Part shown: positions 42,882-51,118 of the stretch, in pieces
Layout: each line of letters opens with the position of its first letter
Position numbering within the stretch: the first letter of the stretch is position 1
Source: Nocardia sp. CC227C
GTDB taxonomy: Bacteria; Actinomycetota; Actinomycetes; Mycobacteriales; Mycobacteriaceae
NCBI RefSeq assembly: GCF_030767025.1
Contig: NZ_JASITE010000014.1
Coordinates: forward strand, 62,001 to 126,000
Direction of reading: 5' to 3'
DNA: 64,000 nt
The notes under the pieces: model-generated
What the model was told of the DNA's origin: nothing
The model's input: the letters and a program-made list of their open reading frames with translations, nothing else
The model's database searches: none
Position numbers and translations under genes: made by a program

Positions 42882-43304
42882 ATGAACGAGATATTGGCGG
42901 ACGGCGGCGTGCTCATGCCGTGGAAACCCGGTCCGCGCCACGATGTTCCGGGTACGGTCTTCGTGGCCGTGACCGACTTCCTGGCCACGTCCGAGGAGGA
43001 TGTCCGGCAGGTCTACGAGATCGGCCTGGAGCTGGGACGCACCTGGCCGGTGATGCAGGGTGCGGTGGGGCTGTGGTTGTGGGGCAGACCCGGAGAACTG
43101 CGCGGCGGATCCATCTCGGTATGGGAGTCGCGGGCCGATATGCTCCGGTTCGTGCGCTGGCCGGTGCACACCGACATCATGCGCACCTGGCGGGGCCGCG
43201 TCGGCGTCGCCTCCGAGTCCTGGACCGCCGACGCCTTCGAGCCCACCCCGATCCTGAGCCGTGCGCGCACCGTGATCGACAATCCGCACCGCGCGACGGT
43301 GTGA
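42882..43304 (+). CDS. DUF3291-like protein
   Basis: 140 aa from ATG 42882, with CGAGGTGG just before it; the GTG at 42876 is less likely. A ferredoxin-like alpha/beta barrel is suggested: PGTVFVAVTDFLATSEEDVR, MQGAVGLWLWGRPGELRGGS, ISVWESRADMLRFVRWPVHT, a layout shared by DUF3291 and antibiotic-monooxygenase-like proteins. No cofactor site is seen. Its promoter carries a tight inverted repeat. An 11-codon upstream ORF (MGEADESPRWS) ends overlapping its start. Confidence 0.7.
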   Translation: MNEILADGGVLMPWKPGPRHDVPGTVFVAVTDFLATSEEDVRQVYEIGLELGRTWPVMQGAVGLWLWGRPGELRGGSISVWESRADMLRFVRWPVHTDIMRTWRGRVGVASESWTADAFEPTPILSRARTVIDNPHRATV

Positions 43305-43337
43305 CCCCGTCGCCAGGCCGGCCCGGTCCTTCGGTCG

Positions 43338-43411
43338 TGTGCCCGGGAGGATTCGAACCTCCGGCCTCCTGCTTCGTAGGCAGGCGCTCTGTCCGGCTGA
43401 GCTACGGACAC
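43338..43411 (-). tRNA. tRNA-Arg (anticodon ACG)
   Basis: Cloverleaf on the minus strand: acceptor GTGTCCG/CGGGCAC, D arm GCTC/GAGC, anticodon stem CCTGC/GCAGG with loop CTACGAA, and T arm GGAGG-TTCGAAT-CCTCC. Discriminator A; CCA is not encoded. Anticodon ACG reads Arg CGN codons, usually after inosine conversion. Class I variable loop. Confidence 0.95.
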
Positions 43412-43479
43412 TCGGCCCCGCGCGGATGTCGTCGTTGACATCCACTCCGCGCTGAGCTGCGCGGGGCGGGAAGAGTGGG

Positions 43480-43554
43480 TTCCCTCGGTGAGATTCGAAC
43501 TCACACTGTCCGGATCCTGAATCCGGTGCCTCCTGCCAATTGGGCTACGAGGGA
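43480..43554 (-). tRNA. tRNA with CAG anticodon (nominal Leu), class I fold
   Basis: Acceptor TCCCTCG/CGAGGGA (seven pairs), D arm GCC/GGC, anticodon stem CCGGA/TCCGG with loop TTCAGGA, T arm GTGAG-TTCGAAT-CTCAC, discriminator A. The anticodon CAG should decode Leu CUG. However, the variable region is only ACAGT (5 nt), whereas bacterial tRNA-Leu is class II with a long variable arm. The gene is 75 nt and structurally sound, so charging identity is an open question. It lies 68 bases before tRNA-Arg on the same strand. Confidence 0.85.
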
Positions 43555-43584
43555 AGGGGATACGAGAGTGACGGAATGCGAGAA

Positions 43585-43617
43585 GGGCCGCTCCGGCAGC
43601 GTGTCCTGGAGCGACCC
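43585..43617. terminator. Stem-loop between small ORF and tRNA genes
   Basis: GGGCCGCTCC and GGAGCGACCC (one G-T pair) form a 10-base stem with a 13-base loop. On the minus strand it is followed by TTCTCGCATT. It would end the transcript of the 27-codon ORF before the tRNA genes. Confidence 0.6.
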
Positions 43618-43639
43618 TCGCGGTGATCTCGGGTGAGAT

Positions 43640-43723
43640 CTAGGGAACGCTCCGTATGCCTACGCGCAGGCGCAGGGGGAAGGCGAGGGTGCGTGCGATG
43701 CGACGCTGCGTCGGCTCGGTCAC
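43640..43723 (-). CDS. 27-codon basic peptide ORF
   Basis: GTG 43723 is preceded by AGGGAAGG seven bases upstream, a strong ribosome-binding site. The peptide MTEPTQRRIARTLAFPLRLR ends soon after at a TAG that abuts a small hairpin (GATCTC-GGGT-GAGATC, 43625-43640) and the stem-loop at 43585-43617. Nine of 27 residues are Arg-like basic or hydrophobic, as in leader or signalling peptides. No family is known; it could be a false ORF. Confidence 0.4.
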   Translation of the reverse strand: MTEPTQRRIARTLAFPLRLRVGIRSVP

Positions 43724-44007
43724 GGTGCCGCCTTCCCTTGTCGTCGGAATGTGTCGAGACCACGGTAGCAATGCGACCGTGCGGCGGTAAAACGATTTTC
43801 CGACCTGGCGATACGTCGTGCGACGGGGGTTCGTACGCCCCCGTAACTTGTCGGTGGGTGGCCGTAAGCTTGCGTTCATGAGCGTTTCGGTGTATCAGCG
43901 CGCGGGTCCGGACGAAATCAGTTGCGCAGCTGGGGGTTCGGATATCAGTGTGGGTGTCGTAAGCGTTGTACGCGAGGGTCATGGGGAGTGACCCTCCGGG
44001 GGAAGGA

Positions 44008-44238
44008 ATGAATGCCATGAACGGCAATATGATTCGCGGGGAGCGTCGCGGCCCGAAGTTCGCCAAGAGCAGCTTCAGTTACGGTGGCGGTGATTGTGTC
44101 GAGGTCGCGTACCACGACGGCCGGATCGCATTGCGTGATTCGAAGGACCGGTGCAGCCCGACGTTGTGGTTCACCCGGTCCGAGTGGCGGGCGTTCACAT
44201 CGGGAGTGCGGGCCGGTGAGTTCGATTTCGGCGACTGA
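44008..44238 (+). CDS. DUF397 protein
   Basis: 76 aa (ATG 44017 also possible, with AAGGA nine bases before). The core KFAKSSFSYGGGDCVEVAYH, DSKDRCSPTLWFTRSEWRAF is the DUF397 signature. DUF397 proteins pair with DUF5753/Scr1-type regulators; here that partner is the convergent gene at 44332-45252. Such pairs are common in actinobacterial genomes and act in differentiation or as toxin-antitoxin-like modules. A long palindrome separates the two gene ends. Confidence 0.9.
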   Translation: MNAMNGNMIRGERRGPKFAKSSFSYGGGDCVEVAYHDGRIALRDSKDRCSPTLWFTRSEWRAFTSGVRAGEFDFGD

Positions 44239-44246
44239 CGCCGGTC

Positions 44247-44280
44247 GGTGGTGCCGCAGCGAATTCGCTGCGGCACCACC
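44247..44280. terminator. Bidirectional terminator, 17-base perfect palindrome
   Basis: GGTGGTGCCGCAGCGAA is followed directly by its exact reverse complement (no loop spacer; in practice a loop of a few bases at the central GAATTC). It lies 8 bases after the DUF397 stop and 50 bases from the convergent regulator's stop, and works for both strands. Confidence 0.85.
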
Positions 44281-44331
44281 ACCCCCCACCCCCAGATGCG
44301 GCCGACCCCTCGTGCGGCCGCTGGAAACAGG

Positions 44332-45252
44332 TCAATTCATTGCGATGCGGTGTATTTCGGCGCGAAGTTCGGCGAGATATTCCCGGGCATCGGAGTCGAA
44401 TACGGCCATTCGGGTCAGCGCCACCCAGTGGCGGCGGTGGGCGTCGACGAGGTCGGGTCCGCGAGTGACCATGCTGCCCGCGATCGGCTCCGCGGCGGCT
44501 ACGGCGTGGTCGGAATTCTCGTAGATGACGAAACCGTGCGGGATCGTGGTGCTCGCCTCGATATCCTGCGGAATGACCCCGATGCTGACCGTGTCGAGGG
44601 TTTCGATCGAGATGATCCGGTCCAGCTGGGCGAGCAGCACGCGATGCGGACCGGGCCGAAAGCGCAGGGCCGCTTCGGTGATCAGGAATTCGAAGCGCTT
44701 GTCGGGGTCGTACAGCACCCGCTGGCGCTCCAAACGTGCGGCCAGCGCGGCCGCGAGGGCATCGGGCGCGTACGGCGGATCGAAATTGGCGAACACCCGG
44801 CGGGCGTAGTCGGCGGTCTGCAGCAGACCCGGCACCAGTGAAGGCTGGAAGTTGCGCACCAGCTGTGCGTCCTCTTCGAATGCCCGGACGTCGTCCTGTA
44901 GATGTGTGCGGTCGGCGAGCGCGGCCGCCCACTCGCGTACCTCGGGCGAGTGCGCCGCCTCGGTGAGCGCGCGCAGCGCCTCGCGGCAATCCGGTTCCGC
45001 CCCGACCGCCTCGGCCCAGTCGAGCACCTGCGGTAGCGGGGGGACCACGTGCCCGCCCTCGATCCGCGACAGTGTCGACTGACTGATCCCGACCTGTTTG
45101 GCCAGCTCCCGCCCGGAGACTCCGGCCAGGTCCCGCAACCGGCGTAGCTCTGCGCCCAATTGCTGACGCGGATGCGTGTGGCGCGCAACGGTATTCGCGG
45201 CGGCTGCTGCCGCCGCGGTCGCGTCCTCCGCCGGGTGATTCAGTGGAACCAT
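44332..45252 (-). CDS. HTH regulator with DUF5753 domain
   Basis: 306 aa from ATG 45252. An N-terminal XRE helix-turn-helix (LGAELRRLRDLAGVSGRELA, VGISQSTLSRIEGGHVVPPL) is followed by DUF5753 (RNFQPSLVPGLLQTADYARR, FEFLITEAALRFRPGPHRVL, PHGFVIYENSDHAVAAAEPI). It is the partner of the DUF397 protein. A second such regulator lies at 23424-24263. Immediately before its ATG is a perfect 19-base palindrome, suggesting autoregulation. Confidence 0.92.
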   Translation of the reverse strand: MVPLNHPAEDATAAAAAAANTVARHTHPRQQLGAELRRLRDLAGVSGRELAKQVGISQSTLSRIEGGHVVPPLPQVLDWAEAVGAEPDCREALRALTEAAHSPEVREWAAALADRTHLQDDVRAFEEDAQLVRNFQPSLVPGLLQTADYARRVFANFDPPYAPDALAAALAARLERQRVLYDPDKRFEFLITEAALRFRPGPHRVLLAQLDRIISIETLDTVSIGVIPQDIEASTTIPHGFVIYENSDHAVAAAEPIAGSMVTRGPDLVDAHRRHWVALTRMAVFDSDAREYLAELRAEIHRIAMN

Positions 45253-45253
45253 G

Positions 45254-45272
45254 ATGATTCGAATCGAATCAT
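45254..45272. promoter_or_regulatory. Perfect palindrome abutting the HTH start codon
   Basis: ATGATTCGAATCGAATCAT: nine-base arms around one A, ending one base from the ATG at 45252. Another GATTC follows at 45276. Its position at the start codon suits a repressor operator, probably of the adjacent HTH protein, acting on transcription or translation start. Confidence 0.7.
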
Positions 45273-45475
45273 TTTGATTCAGCCGAGTCAAGCCGTGGCC
45301 GGTCGGCGAGAGTTCGCCGCGCGCAGGGGGATCCGGCTCTGTGGGCGCGTGAGGCCGGGTTTCGGCACGCCACCGGGCCGGATGTGACATACGGCACATG
45401 CCGGCGGTCGATACGGCCGAGATCCTGTGTGCCGGGCTGGATTCGACAGACCGGCCGCCCGCACCGATGCGCGGG

Positions 45476-46216
45476 TCAGTTCTGCGGGAGCCGCAGCAGC
45501 GGATTGGATCCGACCGAGTTGCGGATGCTGAAGGTGACGCTGCCGGGCCGGTAGCGGTCGTCGGAGTATTCGGCGGGGGTGCCGTCGGGGGTGGTGGTGA
45601 CGCGGCGCTGGCGCAGCAGCGGGCTGCCGCGCCGGACTCCGAGCAGGCGGGCGTCCTGCGAGCCCGCTCCGACGGCGTCGAGCAGGTGCTCGCCGTAGGC
45701 GAAGACCGTGCCGACGCTGTCGCGCAGACTCTCGGTCACCGAGACGCAGTCGGCGGGCAGCTTCTCGATCTCGGGTGCGAGGAACGGCGCGTAGACGGTG
45801 CGCTCCAGCAACACCGGCGCATCGTCGAGGAAGCGCAGCCGGAGCACATGCAGCACAACGGCGTCGGCGGAGAGCTTCAGCTGCTGGCGTTCAGCGGCGG
45901 TGGCGGGCCTGCGCTTCTGGGCCTGTACCCGGCTGGCGATCCGGTAGCCGTGGAACTGTGCCCATTGTGCGAAGCTGTGCAGTTCCGCGAACGATTGGCG
46001 CCGTTCGCTGCGCAGGACGATGCGCCGCGCACCCTGGCGCGACCCGATCAGGCCCTCGGACGCCAGCAGCTCCACGGCACGGCGCACCGTTCCGCGTGCG
46101 GCTCCGAAGCTCTCCATCAGTTCCGACTCGGAGGCCAGTTGCGAACCGACGGGGTACACGCCGCCGATGATGCCCTCGCGGATCGTTGCCGCGATCTCCT
46201 CATAGCGCGCGGGCAT
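45476..46216 (-). CDS. GntR/HutC-family regulator (UTRA domain)
   Basis: 246 aa from ATG 46216, with AGAGGAGA four bases before. The winged helix (MPARYEEIAATIREGIIGGV, MESFGAARGTVRRAVELLAS) is followed by a UTRA ligand-binding domain (FAQWAQFHGYRIASRVQAQK, APVLLERTVYAPFLAPEIEK, LLRQRRVTTTPDGTPAEYSD). It is divergent from the ABC operon with about 210 bases between, and the operator-like TTGTTCAGACAA repeat lies there. It most likely represses that operon until a substrate-derived ligand binds. Confidence 0.92.
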   Translation of the reverse strand: MPARYEEIAATIREGIIGGVYPVGSQLASESELMESFGAARGTVRRAVELLASEGLIGSRQGARRIVLRSERRQSFAELHSFAQWAQFHGYRIASRVQAQKRRPATAAERQQLKLSADAVVLHVLRLRFLDDAPVLLERTVYAPFLAPEIEKLPADCVSVTESLRDSVGTVFAYGEHLLDAVGAGSQDARLLGVRRGSPLLRQRRVTTTPDGTPAEYSDDRYRPGSVTFSIRNSVGSNPLLRLPQN

Positions 46217-46377
46217 CCGGTCTCCTCTGGTCTGAAGTGTGCACAGTTCGGTCACGTTGCCGCTTCAGTCGATCATCGTATGACGCGCGTCCGAGACCGC
46301 TCGAGCTGTTGCTAAGTTCGCATATCCGTCACTCCCAGTTAACCCGCAGGTGGTGAATCCCTGGCAGGCTCCGCCGT

Positions 46378-46393
46378 ACTTGTTCAGACAAGT
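46378..46393. promoter_or_regulatory. GntR-type operator before the ABC operon
   Basis: ACTTGTTCAGACAAGT has perfect 6-base arms and a TTGT-n-CAGACAA centre, close to the TTGTCTAGACAA-type consensus of HutC/UTRA regulators. It lies 36 bases upstream of the substrate-binding gene. Confidence 0.6.
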
Positions 46394-46428
46394 TGTGCAC
46401 TGACCTCAACCCCCACACGGGAGACAGC

Positions 46429-47574
46429 GTGAAAGCAACGCGCATTGCCGGCCTCACCGCCGGCCTGATCGTCGCGACGGCGGCCCTCGCCGGCTGCGGC
46501 GCGAAGAACGAGAACGACACGGTCACCTCCACCGGTGTCGATGCCGCGACGACCACCTCCGCCGCCGACTTCGGCGGTATGGACGGGCTGATCGAGGCCG
46601 CCAAGGCGGAGGGTGCGCTGCATGTCATCGCGCTGCCGCCCGACTGGGCCAATTACGCGGAGGTCATCTCGACCTTCGAGGCCAAGTACGGGATCAAGAT
46701 CGAGAGCGAGAATCCGGACGCCTCCTCCTCGGAGGAGATCGACGCCATCAAGACCCGCAAGGGCCAGGACCGCGCGCCCGACGTCCTCGATATCGGCGTC
46801 CCATACGCGCTGTCGGGCACCGAGGAAGACCTGTTCGCGCCGTACAAGGTCGCCGGCTGGGATTCGATCCCGTCGAGCATGAAGGATCCGGACGGCAACT
46901 GGTACAACGACTACGGCGGCTATGTGTCGATCGGCTGCGATGCCGCCCGTATCGCGGTGTGCCCGACCTCGTTCGCCGATCTGCTGAAGCCCGAGTACAA
47001 AGGCAAGGTCGCGCTCAACGGCAATCCGACCAAGTCCGGCTCGGCCTACTCCGGCGTCTTCGCGGCGGCCCTGGCCAATGGCGGATCCTTCGACGACATC
47101 CAGCCCGGTATCGACTTCTTCGCCGAGCTGAAGCAGTCCGGCAATTTCAATCCGGTCGAAGCGACACCGGCCACGGTGCAGAAGGGCGAAACCCCCATCA
47201 CCATCGACTGGGACTACCTGAACGCCGGTTACGCCGAACAGTTCAAGGACAAGGGCGTGGACTTCAAGGTCGTGGTCCCGTCGGACGCCAAATTCGCCAA
47301 CTACTACGCGCAGGCCATCAACAAGCACGCCCCGCACCCGGCGGCCGCGCGCCTGTGGCAGGAGTTCCTCTACAGCCCCGAGGGTCAGAACCTGTGGCTG
47401 AAGGGCTACGCGCGTCCGGTCCTGCTGCCCGCGATGATCGAGGACGGCACCGTCGACCAGGCGGCTGCCGCCAAACTGCCTGCGGTGCAAGGTGATCCGA
47501 CATTCCCGACTCCGGACCAGGTGACCGCGGCCAAGAACGCGCTGACCGAGGGCTGGGACAAAGCCGTCTCCTGA
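46429..47574 (+). CDS. ABC transporter substrate-binding lipoprotein
   Basis: 381 aa from GTG 46429 with GGGAG before it. The signal ends in the lipobox LAGC (about residue 21). The mature protein is a type 2 periplasmic-binding fold (GGMDGLIEAAKAEGALHVIA, NPDASSSEEIDAIKTRKGQD, GYVSIGCDAARIAVCP, GNPTKSGSAYSGVFAAALAN, YLNAGYAEQFKDKGVDFKVV) similar to iron/spermidine/2-aminoethylphosphonate binders. It is the first gene of a five-gene operon, and the HAD phosphatase at the end suggests a phosphorylated or phosphonate substrate, which is inference. Confidence 0.88.
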   Translation: MKATRIAGLTAGLIVATAALAGCGAKNENDTVTSTGVDAATTTSAADFGGMDGLIEAAKAEGALHVIALPPDWANYAEVISTFEAKYGIKIESENPDASSSEEIDAIKTRKGQDRAPDVLDIGVPYALSGTEEDLFAPYKVAGWDSIPSSMKDPDGNWYNDYGGYVSIGCDAARIAVCPTSFADLLKPEYKGKVALNGNPTKSGSAYSGVFAAALANGGSFDDIQPGIDFFAELKQSGNFNPVEATPATVQKGETPITIDWDYLNAGYAEQFKDKGVDFKVVVPSDAKFANYYAQAINKHAPHPAAARLWQEFLYSPEGQNLWLKGYARPVLLPAMIEDGTVDQAAAAKLPAVQGDPTFPTPDQVTAAKNALTEGWDKAVS

Positions 47575-48464
47575 TGACAGCGCTACTCGACAGTGAGCCG
47601 ACCCCGACCGCGTCGCGCAGGCGCGAGCGGGGCTGGCTCGCCACCGTACCCTTGCTCGCCTTCATCGGTTTCGCCTTCGGCCTGCCGCTCGGCGCGATCG
47701 TGCACGCCGCGTTCCGGGTGAAAGATCCGGAAACGAAACAAGTTTCGTTCGGCACCTCGAATCTGTCGGCCTCCCTGCAGGACGCCTACCTGAACGCGCT
47801 CCGATCCAGTATCGAGATCTCCGCGACGGTAGCGGTGCTGGGCGTGATCTGCGGAACGCTGCTCGCGCAGGCCGTGGTCTCGTCCCGGTCGCCGTGGCTG
47901 CGGGAACCGGTGCTGACCGCATCGGGAGTGCTCGCCAACTTCGGCGGCGTACCGCTCGCCTTCGCCTGGGTCGCGACGCTCGGCAATGCCGGAATGCTCA
48001 CCGACCTTTTCGATCTCACCGAGCGCGGCTGGAGCCTGTACAGCTTCACCGGCCTGACCGTCGCCTACCTCTATTTCTCGATTCCGCTGATGATTCTGAC
48101 GATTACCCCCGCGTTGGACGGGCTGCGACCGCAGTGGCGGGAAGCCGCGCAGAACAGCGGGGCGTCCACCTGGCAGTTCTGGCGGCACGTCGGAATTCCG
48201 GTGCTGACGCCGTCCCTGCTCGGCGGCGGTGTGCTGCTGTTCGGGGCGTCGTTCGCCGCGCACGCCACCGCGGCGGCCATGCTCGGCACCGGCAGCGCCG
48301 TCCCGCTGATCACCCTGAAGATCGCCGCCGCGCTCGGCGGAGACGTCCTGGTCGGACAGGAGAACGTGGCCTTCGCCATGAGCCTCGACATGATCCTCGT
48401 GGTCGCCGTGGTGATGGCGATCTACCTTCCCCTGCAACGCCGGAGCAGCCGATGGCTCGCCTGA
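47574..48464 (+). CDS. ABC transporter permease 1
   Basis: 296 aa with about six transmembrane helices (LATVPLLAFIGFAFGLPLGA, ALRSSIEISATVAVLGVICG). The EAA loop is LRPQWREAAQNSGASTWQFW. It is of the polyamine/iron/phosphonate type (PotB-like) and pairs with permease 2. ATG 47574 overlaps the upstream stop by one base (TGATG). Confidence 0.88.
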   Translation: MTALLDSEPTPTASRRRERGWLATVPLLAFIGFAFGLPLGAIVHAAFRVKDPETKQVSFGTSNLSASLQDAYLNALRSSIEISATVAVLGVICGTLLAQAVVSSRSPWLREPVLTASGVLANFGGVPLAFAWVATLGNAGMLTDLFDLTERGWSLYSFTGLTVAYLYFSIPLMILTITPALDGLRPQWREAAQNSGASTWQFWRHVGIPVLTPSLLGGGVLLFGASFAAHATAAAMLGTGSAVPLITLKIAAALGGDVLVGQENVAFAMSLDMILVVAVVMAIYLPLQRRSSRWLA

Positions 48465-49264
48465 CCGCGCGCCCGCTCATCCTGGCGCTCGGTGCGCTGT
48501 ATTTCGGCGTGCCCATGCTGGCCGCGTTCCTGTTCACCGTGCTGGTGCCCGGGGACGGCCCGGACAGCGGCTGGAATCCGAGCGCCTACGGCCGGATTCT
48601 CGACGCCGACGGAATCGGCGCCAGCCTCGCGCTCTCGTTCGGCTTGGCCGCGGCGACGATCGTGATCGTGCTGGCGCTGACGCTGCCCGCCATGATCGCG
48701 ATCCGGCTCTCGGCCCCGCGGCTGCGCCCGGTGCTCGAGGTGCTGTGCACGCTGCCGCTGGTAGTACCGCCGATCACCTTCGTCGCCGGAATCAAGCGGA
48801 CGCTGACCTGGCAGGAGCCGCTGTCGGCGACACCGCTGTACACCACGTTCAACGCGGTGCAGGATCCCGCGTTCCCGTTCGTGCTGGTGATCGCGTACGT
48901 GGTGCTGGCGCTGCCGTTCGTGTACCGCGCCCTCGACGCCGGGCTGCGCACCCTCGATCTGCGCACCCTGGTGGAGGCCGCCTTCAATCTGGGCGCGAGC
49001 TGGTCGCAGGTCGTCTTCCGGGTGCTGCTGCCGAACCTGCGGTCGGCGCTGGCCGGGGCCTGCTTCCTCACCCTGGCGCTGGTGCTCGGCGAGTACACGG
49101 TCGCGGCGCTGCTCAACTATCAGACCTACCCGGTCTGGATCGTGTGGAGTTCCGGCGTGGACCCGCAGCTGTCCGTCGCCGTCTCGATCTTCAGTTTGGC
49201 GCTCACCTGGGTGCTGCTGCTGGCCCTGTCCACGGCCGGGGCGCGCCGGAAGGAATCCCTATGA
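48452..49264 (+). CDS. ABC transporter permease 2
   Basis: 270 aa, six helices (ARPLILALGALYFGVPMLAA, LPLVVPPITFVAGIKRTLTW). The EAA loop is LRTLVEAAFNLGASWSQVVF. PotC/ModB-like companion of permease 1, with which it overlaps by 13 bases. The ATG at 48452 is preceded by GGAGCAGCC. Confidence 0.88.
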   Translation: MARLTARPLILALGALYFGVPMLAAFLFTVLVPGDGPDSGWNPSAYGRILDADGIGASLALSFGLAAATIVIVLALTLPAMIAIRLSAPRLRPVLEVLCTLPLVVPPITFVAGIKRTLTWQEPLSATPLYTTFNAVQDPAFPFVLVIAYVVLALPFVYRALDAGLRTLDLRTLVEAAFNLGASWSQVVFRVLLPNLRSALAGACFLTLALVLGEYTVAALLNYQTYPVWIVWSSGVDPQLSVAVSIFSLALTWVLLLALSTAGARRKESL

Positions 49265-50307
49265 CGACATCGATCACCCCCGCCCGTGTCGAATTCGCGG
49301 GCCTGCGCCGGGTTTTCAACGGCACCGTCGCGTTGGACGGGCTGGATCTCGAGGTCGAGCCGGGCGAACTGGTGGCTCTGCTCGGGCCGTCGGGCTGCGG
49401 TAAGACCACCGCATTGCGCTGCGTGGCCGGGTTCGAGCATCCCGATTCGGGGGCGGTGCTCATCGACGGCAAGGACATCACCGGTATCCCCGCCAGTCGC
49501 CGGGACACGGGCATGGTGTTCCAGTCCTACAGCCTGTTCCCCAATCTGACCGCTCGCGAGAATGTGGCGTTCGGGCTGCGGATGCGCAAGGTGAAGGGGC
49601 GCGAAAGGCGCACCCGGGCAGACGAACTGCTCGAGCTCGTCGGATTGCCCGAGCTGGCCGACCGCTATCCGCATCAGCTGTCGGGCGGTCAGCAGCAGCG
49701 CATCGCGCTGGCCCGCGCCCTGGCGCTGCGCCCGCGGGTGCTGCTGCTGGATGAACCGCTGTCCGCGCTCGACGCCCAGGTGCGCACGGCGCTGCGCGAC
49801 GAGATTCGGCGGTTGCAGCTCTCGCTGGGCATCACCGCCATCTTCGTGACGCACGATCAAGAAGAGGCGCTGTCGATGTCGGACCGGGTGGCCGTCATGA
49901 AGGACGGTCGCATCGAACAGTGCGCGACACCGGCCGAGCTGTACGACTCGCCCGCCACCTCCTTCGTGGCCGAGTTCGTCGGCACCATGAGCCGCATCCC
50001 GGGTCGGCTGGTCGGCGAGAAGGTCGAAGTGCTCGGGCAGCGTCTGCATCTGCGCGGTGACTCACCCGCCGGCCCGGCGGTGGACGTTCTGGTGCGGCCG
50101 GAGGAGGTCCTGGTGACCGCCACCGGTGACGCCAAGGTCGTGTCGACCTCGTTCCTGGGCGCGATCACCCGGGTCAATCTGGCGCTTCCGGACGGGACGC
50201 TGGTCAAGGCCGACGTCGCCACCCGGGAGGCCGCCGAGCTGGCGGCAGGCGGTGCGGCGTCGGTGCGGCTGCGGGATCGCCCGGTGCTGGTGACCGCGTG
50301 CGCATGA
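49261..50307 (+). CDS. ABC transporter ATP-binding protein
   Basis: 348 aa. Walker A GPSGCGKTT, Q loop GMVFQSYSLFPNL, signature LSGGQQQR, Walker B VLLLDEP and switch THDQEEA are all intact, followed by a TOBE-type C-terminal domain (VLVRPEEVLV). This is the energising subunit of the two permeases. ATG 49261 overlaps the upstream stop; the stop overlaps the HAD gene (ATGA). Confidence 0.95.
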   Translation: MTTSITPARVEFAGLRRVFNGTVALDGLDLEVEPGELVALLGPSGCGKTTALRCVAGFEHPDSGAVLIDGKDITGIPASRRDTGMVFQSYSLFPNLTARENVAFGLRMRKVKGRERRTRADELLELVGLPELADRYPHQLSGGQQQRIALARALALRPRVLLLDEPLSALDAQVRTALRDEIRRLQLSLGITAIFVTHDQEEALSMSDRVAVMKDGRIEQCATPAELYDSPATSFVAEFVGTMSRIPGRLVGEKVEVLGQRLHLRGDSPAGPAVDVLVRPEEVLVTATGDAKVVSTSFLGAITRVNLALPDGTLVKADVATREAAELAAGGAASVRLRDRPVLVTACA

Positions 50308-51011
50308 ACCTGGAGGCCGTGCTGTTCGATATGGACGGCACCCTCGTCGACACCGAAATCCTCTGGTGGGAGACGGTGGAACGGGTCGCCGCGGAGCTGG
50401 GCTACCGCCTCGCCCCGGGCGACGCCGGTGACATCACGGGCGCGTCCGTGTGGGACGCCGCCGAATTTCTGGCGTCGAGGACGTCGTCGTCCGCGGTGGT
50501 GCTGGCCGATCGCCTGGACGACGCCTTCTGTGCGGCGGTCGCCTCCGGAGTCGTGGTCCGCCCCGGTGTGCTGCGCCTGCTCGATCTGCTCGCGGCGGTC
50601 GAGATCCCGGTCGGGTTGGTCAGCGCCTCGCCGCGCCGGGTGGTCTCCCACGTGCTGCCCGCCGTCGGTGCCGACCGGTTCGCCATCACCGTCGCCGCCG
50701 AGGACTCGCCCCGCAACAAACCCCACCCCGATCCGTACCTGACCGCCCTGGCCGCTCTCCGGGCGCGAGCTGAATTCTGTGTGGCCGTGGAGGATTCGCC
50801 TACCGGCGTGGCGTCGGCGGAAACAGCGGGCTGTCGCGTCCTGGCCGTTCCGTCCGTGCTGCCGATTCCGTCGGGTCCGCGCCGGCTGGTCAGATCGAGC
50901 CTGGAGGAGATCGACGTGACCGTTCTCGGCGAGATGATCGGAGGCGAGATGATCGGAGGGGCCGGCACAGTGCCGCTCCGGCAGTCTGCCGCGGAGCGAT
51001 CCCCGCGGTGA
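50304..51011 (+). CDS. HAD-family hydrolase of the ABC operon
   Basis: 235 aa. HAD motifs: I VLFDMDGTLVDTE, II VGLVSASPRR, III near RNKPHPDPY, IV in CVAVEDSPTGVASA. It is of the beta-phosphoglucomutase/phosphatase subclass. Placed at the end of the uptake operon (ATGA overlap), it probably dephosphorylates the imported compound or its product. The C-terminal GEMIGGEMIGG duplication is unusual. Confidence 0.88.
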   Translation: MNLEAVLFDMDGTLVDTEILWWETVERVAAELGYRLAPGDAGDITGASVWDAAEFLASRTSSSAVVLADRLDDAFCAAVASGVVVRPGVLRLLDLLAAVEIPVGLVSASPRRVVSHVLPAVGADRFAITVAAEDSPRNKPHPDPYLTALAALRARAEFCVAVEDSPTGVASAETAGCRVLAVPSVLPIPSGPRRLVRSSLEEIDVTVLGEMIGGEMIGGAGTVPLRQSAAERSPR

Positions 51012-51037
51012 TCCGGGAGACCGGTACCGGGAACAGC

Positions 51038-51088
51038 GGCGGACCCGCACCGCGATGTCGGCGTAGTGGTTGCCGGGCAGGTCGGGAA
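51038..51088 (-). pseudogene. Fragment of a desaturase gene
   Basis: This 51-base stretch matches 51391-51441 of the intact desaturase gene with few changes. It encodes DLPGNHYADIAVRVR, corresponding to DLPSNHYAEIAARVR just after the third His box. It is an isolated, out-of-context piece between the HAD gene and the desaturase, evidence for a lost or recombined second desaturase copy. Confidence 0.75.
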
Positions 51089-51118
51089 TGTCACATGGGT
51101 GCCGTCGCGTCTCTCGCG

